Below, one piece after another: positions 53,547-62,408 of a stretch of DNA of 64,000 bases. The notes beneath the pieces were generated by a model. It had not been told where the DNA came from. It made no database searches and saw nothing but the letters and a program-made list of their open reading frames with translations. Source of the DNA: Stutzerimonas stutzeri (lineage in GTDB: Bacteria > Pseudomonadota > Gammaproteobacteria > Pseudomonadales > Pseudomonadaceae). A program made the translations under genes and the position numbers. Positions within the stretch are counted from its first letter, which is position 1. Each line of letters begins with the position of its first letter. The stretch is taken from the NCBI RefSeq assembly GCF_002890915.1, contig NZ_POUT01000002.1:186001-250000 (forward strand), in the 5' to 3' direction.

Positions 53547-56036
53547 TTAATTCAAATCCGTTTGTGATGCATCCTCGTGCCGTTCCAGTGCCACCTGGCG
53601 GATCGACAGGCGAATCTCCGCCGGCAGCACGCGCTTGGCCACGCCTTCGGCCAGTTCGCCGAGCTTGTCGTGGTAGCCGAGCTTGCCGTCGGCATCCGCG
53701 CAGAGCACACCCTGGTCCTGCAGGCTCTGGATGAAGTGGCGGAACAGGCTCTTGTCGAAGAATTCCGGCGCGTTCAGCCCGTGCAGGATCGACAGGCGCT
53801 GGGCCATCACCGTGCAGAGCTCTTCCAGCTCCTCGGCGCTCAGGCTGTGCTGGCCGCTGTTGAGCAGCAGCGAGGTCGCCATGTAGAAGCGCTGCAGGGT
53901 CTGCATGACCACCCGCGCCAGCAGCGTGAGCCGCACGAACTGCCGCGAACTGGGCGCCGGGCGCACGTAGCTGTCGCCGTCCTGCCTGAGCAGGCCGTGT
54001 TCGACGAAGGCGGCCAGCCACTGGTCGATCACCGCCTCTAGCTCGTGTTCCTCCCAGCGAATGAACAGCTCCGCGCGCAGATAGGGATACAGCGCCTCGG
54101 TGAACCGCTGGATCTGCTCGCGGCTCATCCGCGAACTGCTCTGGAAGAAGCTCGCCAGCAGCGCCGGCAGGGCGAAGATGTGCATCACGTTGTTGCGGTA
54201 GTAGGTCATCAGCACCGCGTTCTGCTCGTCCAGATAGAGGATGTTGCCCAGCGCATCCTTCTGTTCGGCGAGCAGGTCGAGGTCCTTCACGTAGGCGATC
54301 AGCGCTTCGCCGTCGCCTTCCGGCAGGGTGGTGTGCGGCGAGTAGGGCACCGCGCGCAGCAGGGCCTGGTAGAGGTCGAGGATTCGCGCCAGCGCGTCGT
54401 GATCGAGCGCCTGGCGGCTGGTGGAGAGCATCGCCAGCGCCACCAGGTTGACCGGGTTGACCGCCGCCGCCTCGTTGAGGCGCTCGGCGATGCGCCCGGC
54501 CAGCCGGTTGGTGGCCTCGTTCAGCCACTGCGGGCGATAGTCGGGCGCGTAGGTCTGCTGGCGCCAGCCGGGTTGCTCCTGCTCGAGGAACTCGTTGAGC
54601 TTGAGCGGCTCGCCGAAGTTGACCCAGACCTGACCGAAGCGCTGCTTGAGCGCGCCGATGACCTTGAAGATGTCGAAGATCGACTCCTTCTTCTTCGCCG
54701 CGCCGCGCAGCTCGCCGAGGTAGGTGCGGCCTTCCAGCACGCGCTCGTAGCCGATGTACACCGGCACGAAGAGGATCGGCAGGCGCGAGGAGCGCACGTA
54801 GCTGCGCAGGGTCAGCGCCAGCATGCCGGTCTTCGGCCGCAGCATGCGCCCGGTGCGCGAGCGGCCGCCCTCGACGAAGTATTCGACCGGGAAGCCGCGG
54901 CTGAACAGGCTGTGCAGGTATTCGTTGAATACCGCCGTATACAGCGGGTTGCCCTTGAACGAGCGGCGCATGAAGAAGGCGCCGCCACGGCGCAGCAGGC
55001 CGCCGATGACCGGCATGTTGAGGTTGATGCCGGCGGCGATGTGCGGCGGCGTCAGGCCGTTGCGGAACAGCAGGTAGGACAGCAGCAGGTAGTCGATATG
55101 GCTGCGGTGGCAGGGGACGTAGATCACCTCGTAGCCGCGCACGGCGTCCTGCAGCGGCTCGATATGGTTGACGCGGATGCCGTCGTAGATCTTGTTCCAG
55201 AACCAGGACAGCGCCACTTCGAGAAAGCGCACCGCGGTGTAGGCGTAGTCCGAGGCGATCTCGTTGCCGTAGCGCAGCGCCTTGGCCTCGGCCTTCTCGA
55301 GGGCGATGTTCTCGCGCTCGGCTTCCTCGCGGATCGCCTGGCGGACCTGCGGTGCATGCACCAGCCCCTTGACCAGGTTGCGCCGGTGCGACAGGTCGGG
55401 GCCGATCACCGCGGTCTTCTGGTTGCGGAAATGCACCCGCAGCATGCGATGGACCATGCGCAGGGTGCGCTCGTGGCCCTTGTTCAGCGCCACCAGCTCG
55501 TTGAGCTGGATCGGCGCGGAGAACTGCACGCGGGTCTTGCGCCCCAGCACCAGGATGCTGAGCAACTTGCGCAGCCGCCCGGTGACTGCCCAGCTGTCGG
55601 CGAACAGCAGCTTCCAGGCGCTGGTCTCGCGATTCGGCGACTGTCCCCAGAACACGCTGACCGGGACGATCTGCGCGTTTTCCACGGCGTTGTGCTCCAG
55701 CGCGCCGACCAGTCGCACCAGCGCCGGCGGCGCCACCAGCCGCGTACGCCGGCCGAACCAGCTCGCCGCCGGATTGAGGAAGAAGAACGCCGCCGGCTCG
55801 ACATGTTCACCCACTGCCACATCGGCCACCGGTCGCGGCAGCCCGGCCTTGCTGCACTCGGCATCGAGCACCGCGAGGTCGCTCAGCGAGGGTTGCTGCA
55901 GCACATAGAACACCGGCTTGCTGCGATCCAGCCTGAGGGTGAAGGCGGACTGGTTGATGGTCTCCGAGCGCACCCAGACGTAGAGCACACGGCGCAGCAG
56001 GGAAAAGATCAGACGGCGAATGGGGGAGCGGGTCAT
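53547..56036 (-). CDS. plsB: Glycerol-3-phosphate acyltransferase PlsB
   Basis: An 829-aa inner-membrane-associated enzyme. Acyltransferase motifs: [13 protein letters not shown] (HX4D, near residue 305), GGAFFMRR, the [13 protein letters not shown] glycerol-phosphate block and [12 protein letters not shown]. Length and block order match proteobacterial PlsB (about 800-830 aa). It moves an acyl chain from acyl-ACP or acyl-CoA to the sn-1 position of glycerol-3-phosphate, the first step in phospholipid synthesis. Monocistronic and convergent with the toxin locus. Confidence 0.96.
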   Translation of the reverse strand: MTRSPIRRLIFSLLRRVLYVWVRSETINQSAFTLRLDRSKPVFYVLQQPSLSDLAVLDAECSKAGLPRPVADVAVGEHVEPAAFFFLNPAASWFGRRTRLVAPPALVRLVGALEHNAVENAQIVPVSVFWGQSPNRETSAWKLLFADSWAVTGRLRKLLSILVLGRKTRVQFSAPIQLNELVALNKGHERTLRMVHRMLRVHFRNQKTAVIGPDLSHRRNLVKGLVHAPQVRQAIREEAERENIALEKAEAKALRYGNEIASDYAYTAVRFLEVALSWFWNKIYDGIRVNHIEPLQDAVRGYEVIYVPCHRSHIDYLLLSYLLFRNGLTPPHIAAGINLNMPVIGGLLRRGGAFFMRRSFKGNPLYTAVFNEYLHSLFSRGFPVEYFVEGGRSRTGRMLRPKTGMLALTLRSYVRSSRLPILFVPVYIGYERVLEGRTYLGELRGAAKKKESIFDIFKVIGALKQRFGQVWVNFGEPLKLNEFLEQEQPGWRQQTYAPDYRPQWLNEATNRLAGRIAERLNEAAAVNPVNLVALAMLSTSRQALDHDALARILDLYQALLRAVPYSPHTTLPEGDGEALIAYVKDLDLLAEQKDALGNILYLDEQNAVLMTYYRNNVMHIFALPALLASFFQSSSRMSREQIQRFTEALYPYLRAELFIRWEEHELEAVIDQWLAAFVEHGLLRQDGDSYVRPAPSSRQFVRLTLLARVVMQTLQRFYMATSLLLNSGQHSLSAEELEELCTVMAQRLSILHGLNAPEFFDKSLFRHFIQSLQDQGVLCADADGKLGYHDKLGELAEGVAKRVLPAEIRLSIRQVALERHEDASQTDLN

Positions 56037-56125
56037 ACGGCGGGTTCGGCTATGAAAGGGACGATGCCCTCGAAGGCGGCAAGTGTGCCGTAAGCAGCGA
56101 TGGCGGGCAAAAATGTCTGGTTCAC

Positions 56126-56156
56126 GTAGGTTGGGTTGAGCGCAGCGAAGCCCAAC
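56126..56156 (+). repeat. GTAGGTTGGGTTGAG repeat, single copy
   Basis: GTAGGTTGGGTTGAGCGCAG followed by CGAAGCCCAAC. The same unit forms the inverted pair at 21058-21143. It lies in the 204-bp spacer upstream of plsB, which otherwise shows no gene. Confidence 0.75.
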
Positions 56157-56240
56157 GGACGAGGTGCCAGACGATGCTTCGGCGCGAGCCTGGAACCCTG
56201 GCCGTTCCAGGCGGCAGGCACCGGTAATTCCTCGCAGGCT

Positions 56241-56636
56241 TCATGTCCATCCCGGGACACGTCCCGCTTGCTTGATCCACTCGCGCATCTGCGGTCCCTG
56301 CGCTTCCTCCAGGGTCTTCACCTTCGCATAGCGAGAGACCTCTCCCAGCGGCGGTGGGGAATCGAATTTCGCCCCGCCGAAGAAGACCACGTTTACCGAG
56401 ACATCGTAGGCGACCATCTCGATGATCCAGCCGAGCTCTGGCAGCCCGTAGTACGCCTTCTTCCACTTGATGGCGTAGTGGAGGTTGGGAATTGACGCGC
56501 GGATCAGCTCATCCAGATGCTTGACGATGGGCTGCAGGGCCGGCATCACCTGCCCGATCCAATCCTCGATATCGCTGTGATCATCCGCTGGCACGGGCGG
56601 TTTCCGGGTCGTATTCGGCTTGATTGATTTCACCAT
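56241..56636 (-). CDS. DUF1801 family protein
   Basis: A 131-aa protein starting MVKSIKPNTTRKPPVPADDH. The core (IKWKKAYYGLPELGWIIEMV, VVFFGGAKFDSPPPLGEVSR) has the YdhG-like DUF1801 pattern, including the K-x-P-x-Y/F block. AGGAGG precedes the ATG at 56636. It is divergent from the SRPBCC gene with about 107 bp between starts. Function unknown. Confidence 0.85.
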   Translation of the reverse strand: MVKSIKPNTTRKPPVPADDHSDIEDWIGQVMPALQPIVKHLDELIRASIPNLHYAIKWKKAYYGLPELGWIIEMVAYDVSVNVVFFGGAKFDSPPPLGEVSRYAKVKTLEEAQGPQMREWIKQAGRVPGWT

Positions 56637-56743
56637 CGTACGTCCTCCTTTTGCATATCTGCCGTGGCAGCTGTCGTAGCCAGTGTCGAATTTCCATTTC
56701 CCCGTTCGACCACAGGCAACTGCCAAGCCGAAAGGAAACGACC

Positions 56744-57154
56744 ATGAAAATCACCGTAGAAACTTATGTAAAGGCTGACCTGGGCACGGTCTGGGATGCC
56801 TACAACAATCCCGCGGACATCGAGCAATGGAATGCCGCTCAGGAAGACTGGCACACGACCAGGAGTACCGTCGATCTGCGCGAAGGCGGCAAGTTCCTGT
56901 CGCGCATGGAAGCGAAGGACGGCAGCGAAGGGTTCGACTTCGAAGGCACCTACACCCGCGTCGTACCGAAGCAGGCCATCGGATACCGGATGAGTGATGG
57001 CCGCGAAGCCGAAGTCGCGTTCACCGAGCACCCCGACGGCGTCCTGGTGACCGTCAGGTTCGACGCGGAAACCGAGAACCCGCCCGAACTCCAGCGTCTA
57101 GGCTGGCAGGCCATCCTGGACAACTTCGGCCGCTACGTGGAGGCCAGGAGCTGA
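56744..57154 (+). CDS. SRPBCC (START/Bet v1-like) domain protein
   Basis: A 136-aa single-domain protein of the AHSA1/SRPBCC type: KITVETYVKADLGTVWDAYN, then DIEQWNAA, LREGGKFLSRMEAKDG and GWQAILDNFGRYVEA. The fold makes a hydrophobic cavity for a ligand; the activity is not known. AAAGGAAACG precedes ATG 56744. It shares a spacer with the DUF1801 gene, and such pairs are common. Confidence 0.88.
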   Translation: MKITVETYVKADLGTVWDAYNNPADIEQWNAAQEDWHTTRSTVDLREGGKFLSRMEAKDGSEGFDFEGTYTRVVPKQAIGYRMSDGREAEVAFTEHPDGVLVTVRFDAETENPPELQRLGWQAILDNFGRYVEARS

Positions 57155-57277
57155 GCCGGGGCGACAATGTGGCCATCATCTGGCGCTTGGCCAAGGAAAG
57201 GGCCTTCGCCCATTCCAGTTGAGCGAGGCGAACGATTGCATCAGTTGTTCGATGCGCCTTTGACTGCATAGCCATAA

Positions 57278-57296
57278 TGCGCATAACGTATGCGCA
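57278..57296. promoter_or_regulatory. ccdAB operator
   Basis: TGCGCATA-ACG-TATGCGCA, a perfect palindrome with 8-bp arms, 22 bp before the ccdA start. TTGACT (57260-57265) is a possible -35 and the palindrome covers the -10 area. This is where a CcdA-CcdB complex would bind for autorepression. Confidence 0.75.
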
Positions 57297-57317
57297 CACA
57301 GCTCAGGAATGAATCCC

Positions 57318-57563
57318 ATGCGCGCCGCCTACAACCCTAATGCCCCAAAGCGGGCTGCCAACCTCAGCGTCAACGGTGACTTGCTCAATAAAGCCAAGGA
57401 CCTGGATATCAATCTCTCCGCGACGCTGGAGCAGGCTCTGATCGAGGCCCTGAAGAAGAAACAGCGCGAGCAATGGCTGGCAGAGAACCGCAAAGCCATC
57501 AGCGCCTACAACGAACACGTGGAAGCCCACGGCGTGTTCAGCGACGGTCTGCGGGGGTTCTGA
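57318..57563 (+). CDS. ccdA: Antitoxin CcdA
   Basis: An 81-aa protein. The N-terminal half (PKRAANLSVNGDLLNKAKDL) forms the ribbon-helix-helix DNA-binding domain, the C-terminal half (REQWLAENRKAISAYNEHVE) the flexible CcdB-binding part typical of CcdA. ATG 57318 is preferred over the Met three codons earlier, since AGGA at 57305-57308 would touch the latter. It overlaps ccdB by one base (TGATG), and a palindromic operator lies upstream. Confidence 0.9.
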   Translation: MRAAYNPNAPKRAANLSVNGDLLNKAKDLDINLSATLEQALIEALKKKQREQWLAENRKAISAYNEHVEAHGVFSDGLRGF

Positions 57564-57880
57564 TGCCTCAGTTCGCCGTGTACGAGAACTCCAACGCAGC
57601 CACCAAGGCGGCCGTGCCCTTCCTGCTCGATGTGCAAAGCGACCTGATTGCCGAACTCGGCACGCGGGTTGTAGTGCCTCTTTATACGGCAGCAGCCATG
57701 AAAGGGAAAATTCTCAAAACGCTCACGCCAATATTTGAAATTGAGGGAAAACCATACGTAATGGTGACTCCGCAACTGGCTGGTATCGCCAGAAAACAAC
57801 TCGGCAATCAAGTTGCCGATCTCTCCGCGCAACGCGATGAAATCATTGCGGCTCTTGATTTGCTTATCACGGGAATCTGA
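57563..57880 (+). CDS. ccdB: Toxin CcdB
   Basis: A 105-aa CcdB-family gyrase poison: MPQFAVYENSNAATKAAVPF, VPFLLDVQSDLI, the long strand segment TRVVVPLYTAAAM, and the C-terminal helix DEIIAALDLLITGI ending in Gly-Ile, as in classical CcdB, where the last residues touch GyrA. Intact, in-frame and coupled to ccdA. It acts in the cytoplasm when the antitoxin is degraded. Confidence 0.9.
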   Translation: MPQFAVYENSNAATKAAVPFLLDVQSDLIAELGTRVVVPLYTAAAMKGKILKTLTPIFEIEGKPYVMVTPQLAGIARKQLGNQVADLSAQRDEIIAALDLLITGI

Positions 57881-57945
57881 TAGGGGCGTCTAATGTTGGT
57901 AGTGCGAGAAAGTCAGCCGAGATAGATCTTTGTATTCATGGAGCG

Positions 57946-58009
57946 AAAGGGAGCAGATTTATTTTTCTGGCTGATGGTGTGCTGGCCAATAAATAAATCT
58001 GTCCTCTTT
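57946..58009. repeat. 64-bp palindromic element with 18-bp imperfect arms
   Basis: AAAGGGAGCAGATTTATT (57946-57963) and AATAAATCTGTCCTCTTT (57992-58009) are inverted with 3 mismatches. The GGGGACAGATTTATT-type arm is a motif found at ends of many dispersed elements in proteobacteria, including some linked to REP-associated transposases. It overlaps the end of a truncated cyclase gene. Confidence 0.6.
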
Positions 58010-58099
58010 GCTTTTTAAACGTCCGAGCTCAAGCCAGTCCCGGGCATTGAGGCAGGCGATATAAGCGCGGTAAAGGTTGGCCAGCTCTGGCGGGGTCAT
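57959..58099 (-). pseudogene. SnoaL-like/ester cyclase fragment
   Basis: ATG 58099 begins MTPPELANLYRAYIACLNAR, the conserved opening of SnoaL-like polyketide or ester cyclases, which should run for about 130 residues. After about 26 residues it enters the palindromic element and ends in unrelated sequence (KEDRFIYWPAHHQPEK). GGAGGC before the start indicates an original gene, now a remnant. Confidence 0.65.
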
Positions 58100-58170
58100 G
58101 GAAAGCCTCCGTTGCGGGACTCCGGGTCCCGTTCGACACGTGGGGTGCCCGGATCAGCCACGCCGGCGCG

Positions 58171-58515
58171 TCAACGGGTACGAAGGCGAGCGCCGGCATA
58201 GGCCCCGGCCGCAAACAGCAGCGACCAGAGCAGCAGAAACGCGAGGCCCACGGCCAGCAACGGGCTGAGCGGCAGCAACAGGAGCAGGTACAGCACTTGG
58301 CCGACGACGACCCCCAGGTACAGTGCCCAGAGTGGTCGCGGCACGATGAAGCCTGCCAGCACGCCGGCCGTAAACAGCGCACCACTGTAGTACAGGCCGT
58401 CGCCGTCCCAGGGTTCGGCCTGACCACTGGCCCAGGGCGACAATGCCCAGATGAAAGCGCCGGCGAGGGAGGCGATCAGCAGCGCCTGCACAACCGGCCG
58501 GGCGCTAGGGCGCAT
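58171..58515 (-). CDS. Small membrane protein (114 aa)
   Basis: A 114-aa protein with about four hydrophobic stretches: VQALLIASLAGAFIWAL, SGALFTAGVLAGFIV, WALYLGVVVGQVLYLLLL and LLAVGLAFLLLWSLLFAAG. No known domain is recognised. The start at 58515 (MRPSARPVVQ) overlaps the end of the methyltransferase gene by 11 bp, so they are likely co-transcribed. Confidence 0.7.
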   Translation of the reverse strand: MRPSARPVVQALLIASLAGAFIWALSPWASGQAEPWDGDGLYYSGALFTAGVLAGFIVPRPLWALYLGVVVGQVLYLLLLLPLSPLLAVGLAFLLLWSLLFAAGAYAGARLRTR

Positions 58516-59209
58516 CGGCTCGCCGCGCGTGCCACGCATGGATCAGCCCGGCCTGGTAGAAGGGCACGGGGCAGGCAAAGCCGCCGGCCTCGATGATGGA
58601 CGCGACCTGCTCGGGGGGCAGTATTGCCACGTCACGGTCATAGGCGGCACGCATCTGCTCCAGGCCCGCCGCGGGAATGCCGGCGATGGTCATCATGTTC
58701 AGCCAGGTTTCCAGCAGCGCGGCATACGCCGGCGTGGTGACGTCCGCAGCCAGGTCAGAGCTGGCCAATAGTGCTCCCGGGCCGAGTCGGGCGGCTATGT
58801 CACGAAAGAAGCCGATGCGTGCGTCGCGCTCGAGAATGAACTGGGATACCAGCAGGGAGGTTGCCGCGTCGAAGGGGGCCTGCTCAGGCAGGGTCTCCAG
58901 GTAGCCCTCATGGAACTGGCAGCGCTGTTCGATTCCGGCTCGGGTTGCCTTGTCGCGAAGGACTTGCAGCATCGCGCCCGATGGCTCCACCGCGGTGAAG
59001 GTCCAACCGGGTCGGCACTGGGCCAGGTGCAGAATTTCCTCGCCGGTGCCGGCGCCGATGCACAGTACCCGCGCCTCGGCCGGCAGCGGTGCGAACACCG
59101 CCTCCAGAAGAAAATGCAGGGCATTGCGAATGGGCGCGGTTCTGGCCCAGCGCTCGTCGTAGCTGGCGGCCTGTTGATCGAATACCGCTTTGATCTCGTC
59201 GCTGCGCAT
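58505..59209 (-). CDS. SAM-dependent class I methyltransferase
   Basis: A 234-aa protein. SAM-binding motif I is VLCIGAGTGEEILHLA (GxGxG) and motif II contains AVEPS; post-motifs FDAATSLLVSQF and GALLASSDLA follow. It starts MRSDEIKAVFDQQAASYDER, the standard opening of small-molecule methyltransferases. The substrate is unknown. The downstream membrane protein overlaps its end. Confidence 0.88.
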   Translation of the reverse strand: MRSDEIKAVFDQQAASYDERWARTAPIRNALHFLLEAVFAPLPAEARVLCIGAGTGEEILHLAQCRPGWTFTAVEPSGAMLQVLRDKATRAGIEQRCQFHEGYLETLPEQAPFDAATSLLVSQFILERDARIGFFRDIAARLGPGALLASSDLAADVTTPAYAALLETWLNMMTIAGIPAAGLEQMRAAYDRDVAILPPEQVASIIEAGGFACPVPFYQAGLIHAWHARRADAP

Positions 59210-59276
59210 GGCGGCTCCGTTTGGTGTGGTGTGGAACGCGGCGTCGCCGGGTTGCTGCCGCGGACCATTGGAAGAA

Positions 59277-60059
59277 TCACTGGGCCGGGAGTATGTCCTT
59301 CGCCCGCAGCGCATCCAGCGCGATCCGCTGGCGCAAGGGCAGATCGGTCGCATCGCGGGTGTCCAGATTCAGCGCGAACAGCCAGGTGTCGGCGCCGGCT
59401 TCAACATAGCCGATGTACCAGCCGATGCCAGGATTGTCGCGAGCCGCCCAGCCGGTCTTGGCATACAGGCGATAAGCCGGCGTGCTGTCGACGCGCATGA
59501 TGGTCCTGAGGGTGTCGTAGCTGCTCGCCCGGTACGGCAGGCTGCGCGCGACCACCTGGCGCAGCAGGCCCACCTGTTGTTCGGCGCTGACGCGCAGCGA
59601 GCCATCGAGCCAGAACTCGGTGACGTTGACAGGTTCGTGCAGCTGCCCGTAATGCGCCTGGCGGATGTGGCGCAGATAGGCCGCCGCGCCCACCCGCCGG
59701 GCCAGCCACTGGTAGCACCAGACGCAGCTGACCCTGAATGCGCTCTTCAAGGTCTGGTCGCGGTTCCAGTCCTCGATCTCGTAACGGGTGCCGTCCCAGG
59801 GGATGATCTCGTCCGCCCCGGCGATGGCACCTTCCTCCAGTGCGATCAGAGTGTTCAGCACCTTGAACGTGGACGCTGCGGGAAAAGCCGTGCCGGCGCG
59901 TTCATCGTCGTGGATGAAGCGCTGGCCCGTGGCGACGGACTCGATCACCAGTGTCCCCTCGACCCCCGCGCGTTCGAACAGACGGGCAATTGCCCCGTCC
60001 TCCGCATGGGCGAAGCCGGAAGCAGCGAGCAGCAACAGGGAGAGCAACAGGACGGGCAT
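59277..60059 (-). CDS. Class D beta-lactamase (OXA family) with YGQ motif
   Basis: A 260-aa serine beta-lactamase with signal peptide ([20 protein letters not shown]). Active-site motifs: STFK at 63-66 (S63 nucleophile, K66 carboxylated Lys), SCV at 111-113, WLDG at 150-153 and KTG at 201-203. The motif that is normally YGN (or FGN) reads YGQ at 137-139, uncommon in class D enzymes. All other key residues are present, so it should be folded and active in the periplasm, but the spectrum cannot be inferred. Probably a chromosomal gene: no integron or IS adjoins it. Confidence 0.9.
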   Translation of the reverse strand: MPVLLLSLLLLAASGFAHAEDGAIARLFERAGVEGTLVIESVATGQRFIHDDERAGTAFPAASTFKVLNTLIALEEGAIAGADEIIPWDGTRYEIEDWNRDQTLKSAFRVSCVWCYQWLARRVGAAAYLRHIRQAHYGQLHEPVNVTEFWLDGSLRVSAEQQVGLLRQVVARSLPYRASSYDTLRTIMRVDSTPAYRLYAKTGWAARDNPGIGWYIGYVEAGADTWLFALNLDTRDATDLPLRQRIALDALRAKDILPAQ

Positions 60060-60110
60060 GACCAGGACCAGGTTGTAGGCGGGAGCGTGTTCGGACGGTT
60101 CGGACGGGGC

Positions 60111-60680
60111 TCAGTCGCCTGCAATCTGCTGCGCCCGATAGTCCACCTGCGAAAGACGGTACAGGCAGTGTGCGCGAAGTGGATGACCGATGGGTATGCT
60201 CGGATGCTCGAAGCGGCTCGCCTCGCGCATGCCGATTCGCTGCATGACCGCACGCGAACGTTGATTGCCGAGTGTGGTGAAAGAGACGATTTCCGCCAAA
60301 TCCAGCCTGTCGAAACCCACCGCGAGCGCACCGCGCGCGGCCTCCGTTGCCAAACCTTTGTGCCAGTGCTGGACGGCCAGGCGCCAGCCGATCTCCACGC
60401 ACGGCGAAAAGGGCAGCTCGGCGATTGGTACATGCAGGCCGAGGAAGCCGATGAACTCGGCGGATGCCTTCAGCTCCACGGCCCAGAAGCCCCATCCTCG
60501 CTGCTCGATCAGCGCCTGGCAGCGATCGGCCAGCGCATCGCTCTCGTCGCGCTCGAGCGGGGCAGGGAAATACTCCATGACCCGCGGGTCTGCGTTCAGT
60601 TCGGCAAAGGGCGCCCGGTCGCTCGGGCGCCATTGCCGCATGAACAGGCGTTCGGTTTCGAATTCGATCGGGTTCGGCAT
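60111..60680 (-). CDS. GNAT acetyltransferase, RimJ/RimL type
   Basis: A 189-aa GNAT protein starting with FETERLFMRQWRPSDRAPF, the usual RimJ/RimL opening, with the acetyl-CoA segment IGWRLAVQHWHKGLATEAAR and the end block LGNQRSRAVMQRIGMRE. The substrate may be an N-terminus or a small molecule. It lies 51 bp upstream of the beta-lactamase in the same direction, so they may share a transcript. Confidence 0.9.
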   Translation of the reverse strand: MPNPIEFETERLFMRQWRPSDRAPFAELNADPRVMEYFPAPLERDESDALADRCQALIEQRGWGFWAVELKASAEFIGFLGLHVPIAELPFSPCVEIGWRLAVQHWHKGLATEAARGALAVGFDRLDLAEIVSFTTLGNQRSRAVMQRIGMREASRFEHPSIPIGHPLRAHCLYRLSQVDYRAQQIAGD

Positions 60681-60756
60681 TGCAGTGTTCTCTGATCAAA
60701 GGAGGAGGCTGTTGCTCGCAGCTCCGTTTGCAGCAAGGGCGGCGACTTGGCCGCGG

Positions 60757-61224
60757 CTAACCGGAATCACCTGAATAGCTGAGCGTGAGGCGCAGCATGT
60801 CCATGTGGCGGATCCCGTCCTCGATGATCGGCTCGGGGTAGTGCTCGACGAAGAAGTCTCGTTCTATCCGCGTTACGCGAAAGCCCTGGCGTTGATAGAA
60901 CGTCAGTTGATAGCCGAACGACCCCGTGCCCACTTCGAGCCGGCCGGCGCCCAGCCTGCGGTAGTGCTCGATGATCCATTCCAGCAGTGCGGTGCCGTGG
61001 CCCGCTTTCTGCCGGGTGGGTCGTACCGCGATATTCATCAGCTCATGCGCGCCTTCGCCGATCGGCCGCACGACACCGATGCCGACGACCGTTCCGTCGA
61101 GCGATGCGGCGAAGCACGTCGAGTCCGCCAGATACGAGCGCACCTTGCTCGGCGAAGGATCGGCGAGCAGCAACAGCTCCATTGGCGCCAGCGAGGCAGG
61201 AATTTCTCCGAAGCGTAGGGACAT
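60757..61224 (-). CDS. GNAT family N-acetyltransferase
   Basis: A 155-aa GNAT domain: LMNIAVRPTRQKAGHGTALL is motif A, then LEVGTGSFGYQLTFYQRQGF and IERDFFVEHYPEPIIEDG. That last segment is shared by a YjgM-like group with small-amine substrates. The start at 61224 (MSLRFGEIPASL) is chosen by homology; the longer frame upstream lacks acetyltransferase features. Confidence 0.85.
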   Translation of the reverse strand: MSLRFGEIPASLAPMELLLLADPSPSKVRSYLADSTCFAASLDGTVVGIGVVRPIGEGAHELMNIAVRPTRQKAGHGTALLEWIIEHYRRLGAGRLEVGTGSFGYQLTFYQRQGFRVTRIERDFFVEHYPEPIIEDGIRHMDMLRLTLSYSGDSG

Positions 61225-61484
61225 GTGTCGGTAACCACCTTGAGAGGCGGCGTGACCAGGCAGATCGATCGCCGCTGTCCATGGATTCGAGAACGTACTC
61301 CAAGCGCTGTGCGGGGTCCATTGCATCGCTTGGAGGCTTGGCGGCAACGTCCGGCAAACGTTGCTGCCAAGCCGCGCGGTTGCATTCGTCCAGTAGCTGT
61401 TCTTATAGTTCCGCCGGCATTTTTGCAGGGCCTGGCTCGGGTCGCGCGGCGGCGCGCCAGGCCTCTGAGCGTACTGGTGAGTGA

Positions 61485-62408
61485 ATGATCGAATTAAAAA
61501 GTCTGACCAAGCGATTCGCCCAGCACACGGCAGTGGATGCGCTGTCATTCAGCGTCCGGCCGGGTGAGGTGCTGGGTTTTCTCGGCCCGAACGGCGCGGG
61601 CAAGTCCACCACCATGAAGATGCTGACCGGTTTTCTCGCGCCGAGCTCCGGCACCGCCAGCATCCTCGGCCATGACATCCAGAGCCAGACCCTGCAGGCC
61701 CAGCGGCAGATCGGCTACCTGCCCGAAGGTGCGCCCTGCTATGGCGACATGACGGTGCGCGGCTTCCTCGAGTTCATCGCCGAGGTGCGCGGTTTTCGCG
61801 GTGCGGACAAGCGTCAGCGGGTCGAGGCCGCCGTGGCGCAGGTGGAACTGGAGAAGGTGCTCGGGCAGTCCATCGAGACGCTGTCCAAGGGCTTCAAGCG
61901 CCGCGTTGGTCTGGCCCAGGCGATCCTGCACGATCCCAAGGTGCTGATCCTCGACGAGCCCACCGATGGCCTTGACCCTAACCAGAAGCATCAGGTGCGC
62001 CAGCTGATCCAGGGCCTGGCCCACGACAAGATCGTGATCATCTCCACCCATATCCTCGAGGAAGTCACCGCCGTGTGTACCCGCGCGGTGGTGATCGCCG
62101 GCGGCAAGCTGGTCGCCGACGGCACGCCGCTGGAGCTGGAGAGCCGTTCGAAGTACCACCAGGCGGTCACCCTGGTCAGCGACAACCCGCTGGACGACAT
62201 CGCCCTGGCCGCATTGCCGGGCGTGGCCGGGGTCGAGCTCAACGAGCGCGAGAACAGCCTGACCGTGCTGGCGCAGCCGGGGCAGGTGATCTTCCCGCAG
62301 ATCAACGCATTGATCAGCCAGCGCGGCTGGGTGGTGACGGAGCTGGACGTGGAGCGCGGCCGGCTGGACGAGGTGTTCCGAACCCTGACCCGCGGGGAGG
62401 CGCTATGA
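61485..62408 (+). CDS. ABC exporter ATP-binding protein (GldA-like)
   Basis: A 307-aa ATPase: Walker A GPNGAGKST, Q-loop before GYLPEGAPCYGDM, signature ETLSKGFKRRVGLAQAIL, Walker B VLILDEPTDGLDP and switch His in ISTHILEEV. The C-terminal 80 residues form the extra domain of GldA-type ATPases. First gene of a three-gene operon with an ABC-2 permease and a GldG-like protein. In Pseudomonas this cluster has no link to gliding; its substrate is unknown. Confidence 0.9.
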   Translation: MIELKSLTKRFAQHTAVDALSFSVRPGEVLGFLGPNGAGKSTTMKMLTGFLAPSSGTASILGHDIQSQTLQAQRQIGYLPEGAPCYGDMTVRGFLEFIAEVRGFRGADKRQRVEAAVAQVELEKVLGQSIETLSKGFKRRVGLAQAILHDPKVLILDEPTDGLDPNQKHQVRQLIQGLAHDKIVIISTHILEEVTAVCTRAVVIAGGKLVADGTPLELESRSKYHQAVTLVSDNPLDDIALAALPGVAGVELNERENSLTVLAQPGQVIFPQINALISQRGWVVTELDVERGRLDEVFRTLTRGEAL

